Origin: UBA1952 sp965200035
GTDB lineage: Bacteria; Bacteroidota; Bacteroidia; Chitinophagales; Chitinophagaceae
Length of the DNA: 64,000 bases
Reading direction: 5' to 3'
Assembly: GCA_965200035.1 (NCBI GenBank)
Contig: OZ241334.1
Span: 3,658,001 to 3,722,000 of the forward strand
Below the pieces are notes generated by a model, which saw only the letters and a program-made list of their open reading frames with translations, did not search any database and was not told the origin of the DNA. Positions 62,170 to 64,000 of the stretch are shown one piece after another. The position numbers and the translations under genes are program-made. Numbering within the stretch: position 1 is the stretch's first letter; each line of letters begins with the position of its first letter.

Positions 62170-62690
62170 AAAATGATTCACCGGCTCAATTGCTCACGAT
62201 GCCGCGTTTCGATGACAACCGCGGCGCATTTATCAAGACGTTTCATGATACAACCCTGAAAAGCGCAGGCATACATTTTCAGTTGAAAGAAAGCTATTTC
62301 TCGATTTCAAAGAAAAATGTGATCCGGGGCATGCACTTTCAGTTGCCGCCGCACCAGCACGCTAAAATTGTGTTTTGTCCGCAGGGCGCAATACTGGATG
62401 TAATTCTGGATCTGCGCAAAGATTCACCTGCTTATGGCATGTATGAAGCAGCCATCCTTTCTGCAGAAAACAATAAAGCATTCTACATTCCCGAAGGCTG
62501 CGCGCATGGCTTCAAATCACTGACAGATGATGCGCTCACCTATTACCTTGTATCTTCTGAATACAGCAAAGAGCATGATACCGGAATCCGGTTTGATAGC
62601 TTTGGCTTTGATTGGGATCTAACTGATCCGATCCTTTCGGAGCGCGATCTTTCCTTTAGGGAACTGAACGATTTTCAGTCGCCATTTTGA
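62166..62690 (+). CDS. rfbC: dTDP-4-dehydrorhamnose 3,5-epimerase family protein
   Basis: The 174-residue cupin-like protein has the RmlC/RfbC signatures: RFDDNRGAFIKTFHD, VIRGMHFQLPPHQHAKIVFC, GAILDVILDLR, FYIPEGCAHGF. It should epimerise C3 and C5 of a 4-keto-6-deoxy sugar nucleotide. With rfbF and rfbG upstream, the natural substrate is a CDP-sugar rather than dTDP-sugar, which is inferred from context. Start at ATG 62166 (ATGA overlap); the frame extends upstream into the DUF3667 gene. Confidence 0.85.
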   Translation: MKNDSPAQLLTMPRFDDNRGAFIKTFHDTTLKSAGIHFQLKESYFSISKKNVIRGMHFQLPPHQHAKIVFCPQGAILDVILDLRKDSPAYGMYEAAILSAENNKAFYIPEGCAHGFKSLTDDALTYYLVSSEYSKEHDTGIRFDSFGFDWDLTDPILSERDLSFRELNDFQSPF

Positions 62691-62721
62691 TGGGCGTTAT
62701 TAGATTGGGATGGTTGAAAGC

Positions 62722-63681
62722 TTATTTGGCCTTATATAATTCGAGCAACCGATCTGCTGCCTGGTAGGAAGTGATTTTGCCATTTTTTAATTCCTCCAAT
62801 AATTGCGGATAAGCTGTATTTACACGCTCGTTCCGGAAGAAAAGCTTCTTGATGGTGTCGCCGATCGTCTCTTCCATCCAATAGACAGCCTGCTTTTTAC
62901 GCTTCTCCTCAAAGTAGCCATTGGTGAGGTTGTGCCGCCAATGTTGCTCAATCGTTTTCCAGATCGTATCAATACCATCGCCCGTAAGGGAAGAGCAGAT
63001 GCCGGTCACCGGTATCCAGCCGGAAGGGTGGGCGGGAAGCAGGTGCATGGCTCTGCGGTATTCGGTAGCCGCCAGCTTGGCGCGGTTGATATTATCGCCG
63101 TCTGCTTTGGTGATGAAGAGGGCATCTGCCATCTCAATGATTCCGCGCTTGATACCCTGCAATTCATCGCCTGCCCCGGCCAGCATCAGCAACAGAAAAA
63201 AATCAGCCATTGAATGCACCGCCGTTTCTGATTGACCAACACCTACTGTTTCTACAAAAATGATTTCAAATCCGGCAGCTTCGCAGAGATAAATGGCTTC
63301 TCTCGTTTTACGTGCTACACCGCCCAGCGAGGTGCCCGCGGGCGAAGGGCGTATAAATGCGTTCGGATGGACCGATAGCTTTTCCATTCTCGTTTTATCG
63401 CCCAGAATGCTCCCTTTGGAAAGGGAGCTGGTAGGGTCGATGGCCAGTACAGCTGTTTTTTTGCCTAATGTATCTGCTACGTAAATGCCGAACTTTTCTA
63501 TAAATGAGCTTTTACCCACGCCGGGAACGCCTGTGATGCCTATGCGAACAGACTTTCCGGTGAATGGAAGGCACTGTTCAATGATCTGCCCGGCAATCTG
63601 CTGATGGGCGGGCAGGGTACTTTCTGCCAACGTAATGGCACGTCCGAGCATAGCGATGTTACCCGAACGGATGCCGGACAT
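62722..63681 (-). CDS. meaB: Methylmalonyl-CoA mutase-associated GTPase MeaB
   Basis: The 319-residue protein has the P-loop GVPGVGKS (residues 51-58), the DPTSSLSKGSILGDKTRM switch region, VETVGVGQSE and the base motif TKADGDN, as in MeaB/ArgK. It protects and loads adenosylcobalamin in methylmalonyl-CoA mutase. It is 81 bp downstream of the mutase gene fragment at the window edge. A small hairpin (AACGCG/CGCGTT, 63735-63754) lies in the gap. Confidence 0.93.
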   Translation of the reverse strand: MSGIRSGNIAMLGRAITLAESTLPAHQQIAGQIIEQCLPFTGKSVRIGITGVPGVGKSSFIEKFGIYVADTLGKKTAVLAIDPTSSLSKGSILGDKTRMEKLSVHPNAFIRPSPAGTSLGGVARKTREAIYLCEAAGFEIIFVETVGVGQSETAVHSMADFFLLLMLAGAGDELQGIKRGIIEMADALFITKADGDNINRAKLAATEYRRAMHLLPAHPSGWIPVTGICSSLTGDGIDTIWKTIEQHWRHNLTNGYFEEKRKKQAVYWMEETIGDTIKKLFFRNERVNTAYPQLLEELKNGKITSYQAADRLLELYKAK

Positions 63682-63762
63682 GTAATCGCTTATGGTGGGC
63701 TTGCTGGCGATGGTGATTTTAATGTTTGGTACTTAACGCGCCTCGGGACGCGTTCCTACAGG

Positions 63763-64000
63763 TTAAAGACGGGCTTTCAGCTTTTTCAGAATATCCTGCG
63801 CTGCTACAGAGATGACCGTTCCCGGACCGAATATCGCGCTGACGCCGGCTTTGAATAAAAAATCATAATCCTGCGGAGGAATGACGCCCCCTGCCACCAC
63901 CATGATGTCTTCGCGGCCGAAGCCCTTTAGCTCCTCAATGACCTGTGGCACCAGCGTTTTATGACCTGCGGCGAGGCTCGATACGCCCAGTATGTGCACA
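63763..64000 (-). CDS. mutB: Methylmalonyl-CoA mutase, C-terminal B12-binding part (truncated by window end)
   Basis: Reading into the window from its right edge, 79 codons give VHILGVSSLAAGHKTLVPQV, EDIMVVAGGVIPPQDYDFLF and VSAIFGPGTVISVAAQDILK, the end of the cobalamin-binding domain of the mutase large subunit. The start lies beyond the window. It is followed by meaB on the same strand, which supports the assignment. The large-subunit gene name is the likely one, but it rests only on this end part. Confidence 0.9.
   Translation of the reverse strand, partial: VHILGVSSLAAGHKTLVPQVIEELKGFGREDIMVVAGGVIPPQDYDFLFKAGVSAIFGPGTVISVAAQDILKKLKARL

Overview
The window looks like chromosomal DNA from a member of the Bacteroidetes, most likely the Chitinophagaceae or a close relative. 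The evidence is two secreted proteins with C-terminal type IX secretion sorting domains, Bacteroidetes-type promoters (TTTG or TTG, about 19-21 bp, then TAnnTTTG), M16 peptidase pairs, DUF1800/DUF1501 pairs, DUF3667, large RHS proteins and a Bacteroidetes-style stand-alone topoisomerase IV subunit B. There is no rRNA, CRISPR array, integrase or recognisable transposase. One tRNA-Gly(CCC) is present.

Region 1 (1-18.7 kb) is mostly housekeeping and secondary metabolism. It holds the 3' part of a saccharopine-dehydrogenase-like gene, a TIGR01777 SDR protein, a membrane metallophosphoesterase, an FMN reductase, a secreted PHB-depolymerase-like esterase, a giant beta-helix/Ig/FN3 T9SS cargo protein and parE. 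It also holds a compact type III polyketide cluster (PKS, methyltransferase and FAD oxidoreductase in one operon, with a divergent UbiA prenyltransferase), a DoxX-like membrane protein, mdh and the tRNA.

Region 2 (19.0-38.0 kb) is the accessory heart of the window. A consensus promoter drives a three-gene operon: a secreted coiled-coil protein with a beta-barrel-like end, an RHS-family protein without a core, and a 1458-residue RHS protein with a complete core and a variable C-terminal tip, overlapped by a lipoprotein gene that may encode immunity. Downstream lies an array of displaced RHS pieces: a 1579-bp apparently perfect copy of the core, a second toxin-tip remnant with its own AT-rich immunity-like gene, and a third, diverged core fragment. 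A recurring module of a long nested palindrome followed by 21-bp repeats occurs three times (about 29.37, 35.62 and 37.52 kb). The 21-bp repeats encode a heptapeptide like PGYxNQH and, in two modules, run in frame into the same point of the RHS core. Between these pieces sit unrelated genes (an alpha/beta hydrolase, an ECF sigma factor, a degenerate SDR, a ClC exchanger) and a truncated cation/proton antiporter. This is best read as a reservoir of exchangeable RHS tip/immunity cassettes built around the module.

Region 3 (38-57 kb) has a DUF1800/DUF1501 pair, a 1.1-kb gene-free stretch with REP-like palindromes, two envelope proteins, a replication/translation block (dnaG, ruvX, def), an ECF sigma/anti-sigma pair, an active/inactive M16 peptidase pair and an HAD phosphatase. 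Region 4 (57-64 kb) has a YXWGXW-type secreted protein, a VOC protein, trpS, a CDP-sugar cluster (rfbF, rfbG, a DUF3667 membrane protein and a 3,5-epimerase) interrupted by a four-helix-bundle pseudogene, and the methylmalonyl-CoA mutase chaperone gene meaB next to the 3' end of the mutase gene.
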